In this document: piece after piece, positions 15,799 through 26,800 of the stretch
Layout: each line of letters opens with the position of its first letter
Position numbering within the stretch: the stretch's first letter is position 1
From: Alkalitalea saponilacus
GTDB taxonomy: Bacteria; Bacteroidota; Bacteroidia; Bacteroidales; Marinilabiliaceae
Length of the DNA: 64,000 bases
Assembly (NCBI RefSeq): GCF_900168165.1
Contig: NZ_FUYV01000003.1
Coordinates: forward strand, 124,001 to 188,000
Direction of reading: 5' to 3'
Translations under genes and position numbers: made by a program
Notes under the pieces: generated by a model
Told to the model about the DNA's origin: nothing
Databases searched by the model: none
Seen by the model: only the letters and a program-made list of their open reading frames with translations

Positions 15799-17577
15799 AT
15801 GAGAAGTCTTTTTTTAGTGTTTTTAGGTTTAGCATTTATATTTATTTCCTTTGGATGTTCTGATGATAAGGACTCCAAATCGTTACCGGTTGTTGCTGCG
15901 TTGGAGGTTGGTAATATTTCCAATTCTTCGGCAACAGTTTTAGGACAAATCATCTCCACCGGCGGTTCTTCTGTTATAAGTTATGGTGTTTACCTGGATG
16001 TTAATCCTTCACCTGATATCGATAATTCGTATATAGAAGGTTCAGAAATAAGTCCTGATGGACTTTTTTCAGTTGAGATCACTTCACTTCAAAGCGGAAC
16101 AGAGTATTTTGTCCGAGCTTTTGCTATTAACGAAATAGGCATAGCATACAGCGATGATGTAAGTTTTATTACAGACAAAAGTCCCACCAGTAAAATTTTG
16201 GTAGAAGATGTTACTGATGTTTCATATGCATCTGCCAGAGTTATTGCCGCCGTAAAAGTAAATGAAGGTTTCGATTTGGAAGAGTATGGCATAGTTTGGG
16301 ATCTTGACACAACTCCTGACCTCGAATCTAATAGAGTGGAGGGTGAGGCGATAGACCAGGAAGGCTCCTTTGTTGTTGATTTATCCGATCTTGAAAGTGG
16401 AAAGACATATTATGTACGGGTTTATGCGATTATTGATGCAGAAGTAATTTATGGAGAGGAATACTCTTTTAGTACCCTTGAAACAGAAGTAGCAAAAATT
16501 GGACAATCAGAAATTATAGAAGTTGCTGCCAATTCTGTAAAGATTAGAGCTTTAATAGAAGATGATATGGGAACATCGGTTATTTCAAGGGGCGTTTGCT
16601 GGAATACAACTGGCATGCCTGAGATAGACGATTCATTTGTTGAGGATGAGGATGATGGTGTCGGAGAGTTTGTTACAACAGTAAGCGGCTTAAATAGCTC
16701 TACAACTTATTATTTCCGTGCTTTTGCTATTAACAGCACAGGCGTTAGTTATGGTGAAGAAATGGAGATTGAAACAGATGCTGCTGAACTGGCCCGGGTT
16801 TTTGCTGGAGGAATTGAGAGCCAAACAGGTATCACTGCCAACTATTTAGGACGTGTTCCAAATGATGGAGGTTCACCTGTTACCAGCCGCGGAGTGTCCT
16901 GGAGCAAAGAGCCCAATCCTACAATAGAGAACAATCATATAATAGAAGGTGAAGGAACTGGAACTTATCGAACAAGAATTGAGTGGCTTGAACCGAATAC
17001 AAAATATTATGTAAGAGGTTTTGCCATCAATGGGGAAGGAATCGCTTATGGATCTGAAATTACCTTTACTACTAATAAAGCAAATGTTACTTATACTTTA
17101 CACCGATCAGCTAACCCAACGGCAGATGAGTTAGATGCGTACGATCGGATCACAATTGCTATGGATGAGGCATTATATTATTATAATAAGTATACCGCTT
17201 TTGAAAAACATCTTAATGTATATTATAATCCCGATGTTCCAACAGCTGATGGTAACTTTAACGGAACCATTCGCTTTGGGAACAAAAATACCATGCAAAA
17301 GGTAACTGCTATGCATGAAATTGCTCATACTGTAGGGGTAGGAACAACAAATCATTGGAGGAGTAATCTGATTGTTGGAGGGGTTTACCAAGGTGCTAAT
17401 GCCACATCGATGCTAAGATATCTTACAGGAAATGCAACTGCGAGAATAAATGGAGATGCTGCACATTTCTGGCCTTATGGATTAAATTTTTATCATGAAT
17501 ATAGTTCAGAACAGGATCTTATAAACCATTGTAAAATAGTTTATTCTATGACTTTGGATGGTTTGGGTAACTGGTAG
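15799..17577 (+). CDS. Surface lipoprotein: four FN3-like repeats plus zincin-like domain
   Basis: 592 residues. A lipoprotein signal ends in ISFGC with Cys20, and the following SDDKD resembles the acidic lipoprotein export signal for the outer face of the outer membrane. Four FN3-like repeats of about 95 residues follow (about 30-125, 130-225, 230-325 and 330-425), each closing with a 'TEYFVRAFAINEIGIAYSDD'-like line. The C-terminal domain (about 430-592) contains HEIAHTVGVGTTNHW with His506, Glu507, His510 and His519, a zincin-type metal site (HExxH) with a distal His. It ends with FWPYGLNFYHEY. I recall this C-terminal module in secreted glycan-binding proteins but cannot name a peptidase family. 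It lies 104 bases before the GH128 gene. A metalloprotease acting on glycoproteins or on co-secreted proteins is one inference. Confidence 0.8.
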   Translation: MRSLFLVFLGLAFIFISFGCSDDKDSKSLPVVAALEVGNISNSSATVLGQIISTGGSSVISYGVYLDVNPSPDIDNSYIEGSEISPDGLFSVEITSLQSGTEYFVRAFAINEIGIAYSDDVSFITDKSPTSKILVEDVTDVSYASARVIAAVKVNEGFDLEEYGIVWDLDTTPDLESNRVEGEAIDQEGSFVVDLSDLESGKTYYVRVYAIIDAEVIYGEEYSFSTLETEVAKIGQSEIIEVAANSVKIRALIEDDMGTSVISRGVCWNTTGMPEIDDSFVEDEDDGVGEFVTTVSGLNSSTTYYFRAFAINSTGVSYGEEMEIETDAAELARVFAGGIESQTGITANYLGRVPNDGGSPVTSRGVSWSKEPNPTIENNHIIEGEGTGTYRTRIEWLEPNTKYYVRGFAINGEGIAYGSEITFTTNKANVTYTLHRSANPTADELDAYDRITIAMDEALYYYNKYTAFEKHLNVYYNPDVPTADGNFNGTIRFGNKNTMQKVTAMHEIAHTVGVGTTNHWRSNLIVGGVYQGANATSMLRYLTGNATARINGDAAHFWPYGLNFYHEYSSEQDLINHCKIVYSMTLDGLGNW

Positions 17578-17681
17578 TTTATTATCACCAACTATGGTTT
17601 GCCCTCCAAGAAACAGCAATATTATCATAGATTTATATTCTTATGAAACGTTAAACCAGTAACTTAAATAAATATTTTCAA

Positions 17682-20435
17682 ATGAGCAGACATTACTTTT
17701 CCATAGGAGAAGGTGTATTATTAAAACTTTTCTCCTTAAATAATATAGTATCAGTCAGAAACAAACTAAAACTGGTTTTTACTATCCCGATGTTTTTACT
17801 GATGTTCTCGTCCATGGCCATTACTCCTGAAGTAGTTGAATTTCTTGAGAATGAAAACCGTGTTTTGCATCAACCTTATGAGCTGCATATTACTGCGGAT
17901 GAAAATCCTTTAGTAAACAGCACAATCTCTTTAAATCATGTGGATGGTTGGGTTTTCTTTTTAAATATTAAACCTTCTGTTGTTAATGATAATTATATAG
18001 AAAACATTTTTGTCAATGGTGAACCTTTTCAGCATGGAGTAAACGGTCGCATTGGTATTTATGCGCATGGAGCTGTGCTAATGCCACACGGATCAGCTTT
18101 TAGACCACTGACTGTTTTTACCGAAGAAGGTTTTGAAGGCGAATCACGTGAGTTGGATTTGCACACTTACCACAACAATTTAGGTGACTTCAACAATGAG
18201 ATTCGGTCATTTATTCTTAAAAGAGGTTATCAGGCAACATTTGCTGTTAACTCTGATGGGTTAGGTTATAGTCGGGTTTTTGTTGCCGATAAGGAAGATA
18301 TTGAAATCGATGTTATGCCTGAACTATTAAATGGAACGGTTTCCTTTGTTCGAGTATTTCGTCACCAATGGGTCAGTAAGAAAGGATGGGCCGGTTGGAA
18401 TATGGATGAAGTAAGAAGAACAAATTCGACCTGGTACTATGACTGGGGAGCAGGAGGGAATACTTCATTGGATTATGAATATGTTCCCAACAAGCATAAT
18501 GCTGGTTGGCCAGGTTGGAATGAAATTAATAACAAGCAGAATATCTCCCATTTAATGGGATTCAATGAGCCAGATCGTCCCGATCAGGCTGATATGACAT
18601 TTGATGCTGCTTTGGCCATGTGGCCTGAATATATGAAGTCCGGACTCAGAATTGGTTCCCCGGCAACTTCTGATCCTTTTAACAATTGGTCCCTATTTAA
18701 TTTTATTGACAAATGTGATGAGCTTGACTATCGAGTTGACTTTGTTGTTATACATGCATATTGGGGTGGAATGACTCCAAGACAATGGTATGACAGGCTT
18801 CTTCATGTTCATGAGCGCACAGGAGGTCGTCCAATCTGGATCAAGGAGTGGAACAACGGAGCCAACTGGACCAATGAGTGGTGGCCTGAATTCTGGGAAG
18901 ATAAGTTGCAGAAACAATTAAACGATTTGCAAGGAATTCTTAATGTTCTTGATACCACATCTTTTGTTGAAAGATATTCTATTTATAGCTGGGTAGAGGC
19001 GCATCGTGAGATATTCCAAAATGGAGAGTTTACACCTGCCGGTGCATATTATGCCAGTACGACACCTCCTATTGGGTATAATTCAGCTTTTGAAGTTATT
19101 CCAAGCTGGTCGTACCGTAAACCTGAATTGTCAGGAAGGCATTTAACATTGTCCAACAGCATTAGTTTGTCGTGGACTGATCCCAATGGTGATTTATCTC
19201 AATCCTACATTATTGAGAAGAAATCCGGGAATGGCAGTTTTGAAGTAATCTATAATTCCAGTGATGTTTCGGTTCGAACATTTGCTGACCCTGTGGATCC
19301 AAATGTTTCAGGGATGACAACTTATCGACTGGGTTTAGAGTCTATGTTTGGGGGGTATGTTTATTCCAATGAATATTCTTTCTATCAAACAAAGGGTGAC
19401 CAACAAATTCAGGTAGGAAAATTTCCTGTTAATAGCCCTGATTGGTCAAGAGTGATATTCGCCGAAAGATTTTCTGAAAATCCGATGGTTTTGTTAGGAG
19501 CTCCATCTTTCCAAAATGTTGTAGCATATTCAACCAGGGTCAATTCGGCTTCTGTAAATTCATTTAATTTCCGTTTGCATCCATGGAATTACATCAGCAA
19601 TCCAAATTTCAATTCAATTGATCAATTATCTACCATAGCATTGGTTGCAGGTAATTATAATTTTGGAGGGTTAAAAGCCGAAACCAAAGCTGTAACAGGA
19701 GTTACTCAGAATTGGGTGGCAGTAACATTTGATGAGTCCTTTGAGACAGTTCCGGCAGTATTCTGTACACAGGTGTCCAATAGCAACAATTTCGCGACAG
19801 TTGTAGCGGTGAGGAATATTACCACTGAGGGATTTGAGGTTTCCATCAGAAAGGAGGAAGGAGTTACTTCCAATGTGTTTGGAGAGCGGATTAATTATCT
19901 GGCTATTGAAACCGGTACCGGAGAAGTTGATGGTAAAAGAATCACTGTTGGGCGCTCAGAAGAAGGTTCAGGAATAACATCTCAACCTGTTAATATAACC
20001 TTTGATAATACATATTCTGAGCCTGGGGTTTTTGCAGGATTACAATCAACAAATAATAATTTTGCATCTGTTGTAAGGCATCATAATCTTCAAACCGGAT
20101 CGGTGAATTTGTTACGCCAAAGGGAGATGTCCGGCGCTATAGTGCCTATCCAATCCGATGTGTTTGCATGGATGATCATCGATTTTGCTGCCGGTCAGTC
20201 AACCAGTATTGGAGGAATCCAAAGCTCTAACAGCTTAAATATTTTTCCAAATCCCACGAGAGGGGTTTTGTTTTTGAATATTGATCAACCTGCAAAAATA
20301 GAGGTTGTAGATATGTTTGGAAGGGTACAGATTGAAACAGTTGCGATAAACCAGATAGATGTGAGCTCATTACCATCAGGATTTTATGTTCTGAAAGTAG
20401 AGGATCATCAACCTGTCAAGTTTTTAAAGCAATAA
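17682..20435 (+). CDS. GH128-type endo-beta-1,3-glucanase with T9SS sorting domain
   Basis: 917 residues. A long basic N-terminus precedes a hydrophobic segment (about 30-46); no shorter start gives a better signal peptide. The catalytic core (about 210-450) fits the glycosyl hydrolase catalytic core family. HLMGFNEPDRPDQ has the acid/base Glu296. VDFVVIHAYWGG comes next, and then WIKEWN with the nucleophile Glu389. GH128 enzymes are TIM-barrel endo-beta-1,3-glucanases. An FN3-like module (about 490-570) and two beta-rich repeats (about 580-690 and 700-820) follow, then a T9SS sorting domain starting IFPNPTRGVLF. The protein is therefore secreted or cell-surface attached. A terminator follows it, so it is separate from the SusCD operon. 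Confidence 0.85.
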   Translation: MSRHYFSIGEGVLLKLFSLNNIVSVRNKLKLVFTIPMFLLMFSSMAITPEVVEFLENENRVLHQPYELHITADENPLVNSTISLNHVDGWVFFLNIKPSVVNDNYIENIFVNGEPFQHGVNGRIGIYAHGAVLMPHGSAFRPLTVFTEEGFEGESRELDLHTYHNNLGDFNNEIRSFILKRGYQATFAVNSDGLGYSRVFVADKEDIEIDVMPELLNGTVSFVRVFRHQWVSKKGWAGWNMDEVRRTNSTWYYDWGAGGNTSLDYEYVPNKHNAGWPGWNEINNKQNISHLMGFNEPDRPDQADMTFDAALAMWPEYMKSGLRIGSPATSDPFNNWSLFNFIDKCDELDYRVDFVVIHAYWGGMTPRQWYDRLLHVHERTGGRPIWIKEWNNGANWTNEWWPEFWEDKLQKQLNDLQGILNVLDTTSFVERYSIYSWVEAHREIFQNGEFTPAGAYYASTTPPIGYNSAFEVIPSWSYRKPELSGRHLTLSNSISLSWTDPNGDLSQSYIIEKKSGNGSFEVIYNSSDVSVRTFADPVDPNVSGMTTYRLGLESMFGGYVYSNEYSFYQTKGDQQIQVGKFPVNSPDWSRVIFAERFSENPMVLLGAPSFQNVVAYSTRVNSASVNSFNFRLHPWNYISNPNFNSIDQLSTIALVAGNYNFGGLKAETKAVTGVTQNWVAVTFDESFETVPAVFCTQVSNSNNFATVVAVRNITTEGFEVSIRKEEGVTSNVFGERINYLAIETGTGEVDGKRITVGRSEEGSGITSQPVNITFDNTYSEPGVFAGLQSTNNNFASVVRHHNLQTGSVNLLRQREMSGAIVPIQSDVFAWMIIDFAAGQSTSIGGIQSSNSLNIFPNPTRGVLFLNIDQPAKIEVVDMFGRVQIETVAINQIDVSSLPSGFYVLKVEDHQPVKFLKQ

Positions 20436-20455
20436 TTTGATGGTGTTAATTTTTC

Positions 20456-20495
20456 AGCCGGGTAGTCCAATTCATTGGATTACCCGGCTTTTTTT
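20456..20495 (+). terminator. Rho-independent terminator after the GH128 gene
   Basis: AGCCGGGTAGTCCAA (20456-20470) pairs with 20475-20489 with one G-T wobble, enclosing a 4-base loop, and is followed by a run of seven T. Confidence 0.92.
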
Positions 20496-20983
20496 AAACT
20501 AGCGTTGAATTTTTGAATTGTTATAATCGAATTTGTGCTAATGTTTAACGGAAGGTTTTAATCAATTTTATTAGGCTGTCTTTTCCTTATTGTTTAAATA
20601 TCAGCAAGATATCCAGGGAGGTGTAATTTTTTTAGATTAGTGTTAAAGTTTGTTTTTTGCTGTGGTCGTTTTAAATGAAATTCCATTTTGGTTTATTATT
20701 TTTATACTTTCATCTTTTACTATTCCATCATTCTTTGACCCATAATTGAATTCGCTTTTTATTTCATTACCTATTTTTTTTAAAATTAGATCCGATTTTT
20801 ACACTCTGCTCTAATTGTATAAAAGTGTTATGTACTTGAAATCATCCAGATTTATTATCGGATGGTTGTATTAATTCGATTTTGGGGTTTGTTTAATGGT
20901 CACAAAATGAGGTTTGTATAGCGTTTGTCGAATTTCTTATAGTTTATGTTGATTTATTACAAAACATATAGGATATGAGAAAA

Positions 20984-21021
20984 TATATTTGTAGTGTTAA
21001 AAAAGATTTTTTTTAACACTA
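20984..21021 (+). promoter_or_regulatory. -7 box followed at once by a 13-bp perfect hairpin
   Basis: TATATTTG at 20984-20991 fits TAnnTTTG. Directly after it, TAGTGTTAAAAAA (20992-21004) and its exact complement (21009-21021) form a hairpin with loop GATT. Transcription would start within the left arm, so the feature may be an operator over the start site or a 5' mRNA stem. The core GTGTTAAA also occurs near other genes of this locus. No -33 box at normal spacing was found. Confidence 0.5.
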
Positions 21022-21131
21022 ATTTCAGAAGAGTCATAATTACTGAACCAATATCCTTCCCATCACCCAATAGTCACAGAAGTCTGTTTATTGTATTTAT
21101 CATCATACTTTAATTAAATTTTAATATTAAG

Positions 21132-23702
21132 ATGAAGCAAAGAATTTGGAAACGAAATTCTCGTTATGTCATAACGGCTTTCTTTTTTCTGGTAGGAATG
21201 CTTGCGATGGTTTCCTGCGAGGATGATTCCCTATATACCGAAAAGGAACCAGAGTGGCTTGGTGAGAGTATCTATGATTATCTCGCAGAGGATGGTAATT
21301 TCAATTATTATCTGCGTATTATTGATGATGTTGGGTACGCTGAGGTGATGAAGCGCACAGGTAGTAAAACTGTTTTTGCTGCCAATGATGAAGCGTTTGA
21401 GAGGTTTTTTCAGGGAAACCCTTGGGGTGTTGCCCGGTATGAAGAACTTTCGTTAGCTCAAAAGAATATATTACTTAACTTTAGTTCCATTGATAATGCC
21501 TACCTAATTGAAACGCTGGCTAACTTCTATGGCAGCGGACAGCTAAACAGAGGAACCGCTTTACGTCGTGCTTCGTCTATTTCAGTTCTTGATACTGTAG
21601 GTTTTGAATCTGGAGCGCAATTACCTGACGGACCGCACTGGGATCCATTCCGCCAATCGGGTCTTTATCTTGTAAAAGATGATTCTCCTTGGCCGCTTGT
21701 TCATTTTCTCGACAGACCTTTACGCAGAGCTGGGATCAGCGACAGCGATTTCGAATTAATTACCGGAGTTCAGAGAAATGGCGATGATGCTTTTATTTTT
21801 GATAGTAGAATTATTGAAAGGGATATCACCTGTAAAAACGGATACATTCATATCTTGGAGGAGGTTCTTGTTCCCAGAGTAAATATGGCACAACACATTG
21901 CAGAAAATGAACGTACCACAATCTTTTCAAGTTTACTTGAGCGGTTTAGTGCTCCTTATCCGGCCATGGATTTAACTGATAATTACCGCCAGATTAACCC
22001 CGGATTTAATGACACCATTTACACAAAAGAGTATTTCAGTAATATTGGTGGCAGGATTCAATATCCAGATCTTACTGTCATTAGTGATCAATACTGGTTG
22101 CCGTTTAATCCCGGTTGGAATAGTTATCAAAATCCTACTTCTGCAGGATTACAGGCTGATATGGGTGCCATTTTCGCACCTACTGATGAAACAATGGAGT
22201 TTTATTTTAACAGTGGTAGTGGTGCCATACTGAAAGATCGTTATGGAAACTGGGAAAATGTTCCTGATGACATAGCCGCGTTGTTGCTCAGAAGACATAT
22301 GCGCACCTCTTTTCTTGAATCGGTACCTGCTCGTTTTCATCGGTTGAGGGATGCAGAGAACTCTCCAATACCTATTTCAACCTCTGATATTGAAAGTGCT
22401 TACGTAGGAGTTAATGGTGTTGTTTATCACACAAGCAATGTGTATCCGCCCGATGATTTTATCTCTATATACGGTCCGGTTTTGTTTAGTGAAGACACGA
22501 GAGTATTCAATTGGGGAATTCGTCGAAACGACTTCCGACTCTATTTGAACTCCCTGGTTTCACGTTATAGCTTTTTTGTGCCAACCGATGAGTTTTTTGA
22601 GAATTACATCGATCCATATGCCTTTGGGATGGATCAAAAAGCGGCACTTAAATTTTGGTATAATACCGAAACGGAGGCTGTAAATGCCACTGTATATGAG
22701 TACGATCCGTTTACACAAACAGTGGGAGACTCATTAAGAGTGATTACTTCTGCTTCTTTTCTAGAAAACCGTTTGCTTGATTTGCTTGACTCTCATATTG
22801 TTATTGGAGATGTGGAGTCAGGTGCTCGTTATTACAGGACGAAAGGAAATAATACCATACGTATTCAGGGTGCTGGCGAGAACTTAACAATTCAAGGTGG
22901 TGGTGATATTGAAAATGGTGCCATCGTAAATGTTACAGAGATATATAATCAGGAGAATGGGCGTACATATTTTATCGATAAGCCGATTCAAACGCCACTT
23001 AGATCTGTTTATGCTATATTGAGCGAAACACCTGAGTTTAGCGAGTTTTTTAATTTGATGACTGGTTTTCCTCCCCCTGCAACATCACAGGATCCTGACA
23101 GAAGAATTTTTGTAACAGGGAATAACTTTTTTGGCATTGATTTTTCAACAAGATTCTTCAATACTTTCCACTATACAGTTTATGTTCCGACAAATGATGC
23201 GGTGAATGATGCCATAGAGCAGGGATTGATATCCCCATGGGTAAGTCGTCCGGGCATTCAGGGAATTGAAGATATGGATGAAGGACCTTCTCGTCAGGAG
23301 GCCATTGATCAACTTGAAAGGTTCATCAGATATCATTTCCAGGATAATTCACTTTTCATAGGAGGTCAAGCTTTCACAGGGTTATTTCAAACCTCTACCA
23401 TTAAACTTGATGATGAAGAGACTCTTTTTAGAACCTATCAAGATAAGTATTATCGCGTTAGAGTTCAAAGCAGTGGCGAAGATCTTGTTCTTACTACGGA
23501 AATAGAGGAGAATATCGATGTGGTAAGTGCCAGGGTTAGAACCGATGGTGGTTTTTACAACATCATGGCCAGGGATTATATTTTTAATTCAAACCCAGGA
23601 AATGTTGTGAATCTCGAAAGTACTCTTTTTACCAATTCGGCTATCACAACTTCCTCAACAGCCGTAATTCATCAAATTGATAATGTGTTAAGGTTTGAAT
23701 AA
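21132..23702 (+). CDS. FAS1 (fasciclin) repeat surface lipoprotein, four-domain
   Basis: 856 residues. The lipoprotein signal ends LAMVSC with Cys29, followed by EDD, a surface-export type signal. At least four FAS1 repeats are seen from their first helix and 'TVF.P.ndAf' lines: SKTVFAANDEAFERFF (about 75-92), GAIFAPTDETMEFYF (about 345-360), SFFVPTDEFFENYI (about 480-495) and TVYVPTNDAVNDAI (about 685-700). FAS1 domains mediate adhesion in eukaryotes and occur in Bacteroidota lipoproteins next to SusCD pairs. This is the first gene of the long operon and probably assists glycan capture at the SusCD complex. The exact ligand is not known. Confidence 0.85.
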   Translation: MKQRIWKRNSRYVITAFFFLVGMLAMVSCEDDSLYTEKEPEWLGESIYDYLAEDGNFNYYLRIIDDVGYAEVMKRTGSKTVFAANDEAFERFFQGNPWGVARYEELSLAQKNILLNFSSIDNAYLIETLANFYGSGQLNRGTALRRASSISVLDTVGFESGAQLPDGPHWDPFRQSGLYLVKDDSPWPLVHFLDRPLRRAGISDSDFELITGVQRNGDDAFIFDSRIIERDITCKNGYIHILEEVLVPRVNMAQHIAENERTTIFSSLLERFSAPYPAMDLTDNYRQINPGFNDTIYTKEYFSNIGGRIQYPDLTVISDQYWLPFNPGWNSYQNPTSAGLQADMGAIFAPTDETMEFYFNSGSGAILKDRYGNWENVPDDIAALLLRRHMRTSFLESVPARFHRLRDAENSPIPISTSDIESAYVGVNGVVYHTSNVYPPDDFISIYGPVLFSEDTRVFNWGIRRNDFRLYLNSLVSRYSFFVPTDEFFENYIDPYAFGMDQKAALKFWYNTETEAVNATVYEYDPFTQTVGDSLRVITSASFLENRLLDLLDSHIVIGDVESGARYYRTKGNNTIRIQGAGENLTIQGGGDIENGAIVNVTEIYNQENGRTYFIDKPIQTPLRSVYAILSETPEFSEFFNLMTGFPPPATSQDPDRRIFVTGNNFFGIDFSTRFFNTFHYTVYVPTNDAVNDAIEQGLISPWVSRPGIQGIEDMDEGPSRQEAIDQLERFIRYHFQDNSLFIGGQAFTGLFQTSTIKLDDEETLFRTYQDKYYRVRVQSSGEDLVLTTEIEENIDVVSARVRTDGGFYNIMARDYIFNSNPGNVVNLESTLFTNSAITTSSTAVIHQIDNVLRFE

Positions 23703-23825
23703 GGTAGATATGATTCGAGTAAATGATAAATGGAATGGAGGGTGTGATAAGTAACCACACATCACATCGAGAATGGAATTTATTTTAATAGGGTTTATCC
23801 CTGGTAAATGTATAATTATAATCAG

Positions 23826-26800
23826 ATGAAGATTAATTTTTCAGCATTAACATTCATACTTTGCATGCTTTTTCTCTGCGGAGATTATATGCAAGCTCAG
23901 GAAAGCAATGTAGTGGTTCAGGGAACTGTTACTTCGTCCACCGATGGTGAAACTCTTATAGGAGTAAACGTTATCGAGATTGATAATACCAATCGGATGG
24001 TAGGTGCCACGGTAACAGATTTGAATGGCCGGTATCTGCTTGTTGTTCGAAACCCTCAGAATCGTCTTGTTTTTAGTTTTATTTCTTTTGTCAGTCAATC
24101 CATCGAAGTTGGCGATCAGAGACGAATTGATGTTCAATTGCAAGAGGAGGTTCAGGAGTTGATGGATGTTACCATTACTGCAGAACGTACTTACTCAGAC
24201 GGGGCTTTTGCGATTCCTCAACGAGAGATTTCCATGGCAATGTCTACAATTAGTTCCCAAGCGTTTGAAGGCGTTCAGGTAACATCCTTGGATGATGCAC
24301 TACAGGGACGTGTTCCCGGTTTTGATATTGTAGGTTCCTCCGGTGACCCCGGAAGTGGCTCAACCATGCGAATTAGAGGAACTGCCTCCATTAATGCTAA
24401 TGCTCAACCATTGATTGTATTAAATGGGATTCCTTATGAGCAGCCCATTGACCCTAATTTCGACTTCTCAAGTGCCAATGAAGAGCAGTTTGCAAACATG
24501 TTAAGTATCAATCCGGATGATATCGAGGAGATCACTGTTTTAAGAGATGCTGCTTCAACAGCTATTTGGGGTTCTCGTGGCGCGAATGGGGTTTTGCAAA
24601 TTCGCACCAAAGAAGGAACCAGGGGGCCAACAAGGGTGCAGTATTCTTATCGTATGACTAGGGCTACCATTCCTCAGGGCATTAGGATGCTTACTGGTGA
24701 TGACTATACCATGATGATACGACAAGCTTATTTTAACCCGTTCCAAAATGAAGCAGCAGCAAATATTCCTGAGTTAATGTACGATCCGACATTTCCTGAA
24801 TATCAGAACTTTAATAACAATGTAAACTGGTTTGATGAGGTTACCAGAACTGGTTACAAACATGATCATTATATTACTCTTACCGGTGGAGGTGAACGTG
24901 CTCGATTTAGAGTTTCCGGGGGTTTCTTGGAAGAACAAGGTACTGTAATCGGAAATAGTTTAAGCAGGATATCATCACGTGCTTATCTTGATTATGCCGT
25001 TTCTAACAGGATCCGATTCATATCGGAGTTCTCGTTTACATATACTAACCATGATCGTCCCTGGCGGGAAAATAACGAAGCTCCTACAATTTTGGATTTG
25101 GCCTACCGAAAGATGCCAAACGTTAGTGTTTACCAACAGGATTTACAAGGAAATAGCACCAATATTTATTACAATATTTCCAGAGATTCTGATTTGCATC
25201 CTTCACAGAGAGATATGTTTAATCCAGTAGCAGTTGCCAATTTGGCTACCAGTAACATACAGAACTATAGAATTCTGCCAACATTCCGTTTGCAGTATGA
25301 TATGTTGCCCAGAACTGATAGGCAGATGTTGCGCTATAACATGTTTGTTTCTTTTGATGTGAATAACGACAAAACGTCTAGATTCTTGCCGGCCGAAGCA
25401 TCTAATATGGTTTGGACCAGTGATAGGGTTAATCTTGCCGACCATAACGATTCGGAGAATGTAACAGTCTATACTGACCATAATATTTCCTGGCAGCCTA
25501 ACATAGCAAATCCCAACCATTTCTTATTGCTTTATGGTTCTGTTCAGGCTACAACCGGAAGCAACATGAGACACAGAAATGCAACTGCTAATTTACCTTC
25601 AGGACAAATAGTGGATGCATCTGCTTTGGGTTTTATTAATGACTTCAACACAGATCGATACAGTTACAGATCAAATGCATTGCTTTTGAGAGGACACTAT
25701 TCCTATTTGTCCAGGTATATTTTGAGTGCAGTATTCAGGCGCGATGGAAGCACTAAGTTTGGAGCCAATTACAAATACGGAAATTTCCCCGGCGTATCTG
25801 CTAAATGGATTATTTCTGATGAAATGTTTATGGATTTTTCCAATAATTGGTTGAGTATGTTGGCGATTCGACCCAGTTGGGGTATTACCGGAAACCAACC
25901 TGTACATGAATATCTTCATTTCAGTCGTTATTCTCCATATGGGAGTTACATGGATATGAGTGCTACCCGACCATCAACATTACAACTTTCAGATTTACGT
26001 TGGGAAACAACAACTTCTCTAAACTATGGGTTTGATATAGGATTTCTGGATGACAGATATAATCTGAAATTGGATTTTTACAATCAGAGAACTGAGGATT
26101 TATTAATGAGAGATTTGTCAATTCCTTCATCCTCAGGTCATGGTCTAATTCCTTGGCAGAATGTTGGAACTATGGATAATAAAGGATGGGAGGTTGAACT
26201 GTGGACCAGCAATGCCATACGTGCCAATGACTGGACCATTGATTTTAATTTCAACATAGCTAATTTTGTTAATACCATTGTAGAACTAAGGGATGATATT
26301 TTAGATAATTATAACTCAGATTTTAATTTCGAAAATGGTAGTTATCTAACACGTGTTCAGGAAGGCAATCCGTTTGGATCAATTTATGGATTCCGTTTTA
26401 AGGGAGTTTACCAATACGATGAGTATATCCAAGGTGTTCAGGAAAGTGCCCCTGTTGCTCGAGATAGAAATGGAAATGTCATTTTAGATGCCAATGGCGT
26501 TCCTTTGCCAATGATGTTCGCATTTGGTCGCAGTAACCAATATCAATTTAGAGGGGGAGATGCTATTTATGAGGACATAAATAATGATGGTTCAATAGAT
26601 GAATTAGATATTGTTTATCTTGGAGATTCCAATCCAGATTTTAGCGGCGGTTTTGGCGCCACCATTCGTTTCAGAAATTGGAGAATGACACCGTTTTTCA
26701 ACTTTCGTGTCGGACATAAGATTGTGAATGAGGCAAAAATGCATGCCGAGAATATGTACACAAACAACAATCAAAGCACCGCAGTGAATTGGCGTTGGCG

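Larger units (their letters stand above)
20436..21131. other. 696-base intergenic region upstream of the SusCD/FAS1 operon
   Basis: It holds the terminator of the GH128 gene (20456-20495), then AT-rich sequence with no recognisable gene, and finally the promoter and hairpin at 20984-21021. The leader of the operon would be about 130 bases. Confidence 0.7.
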
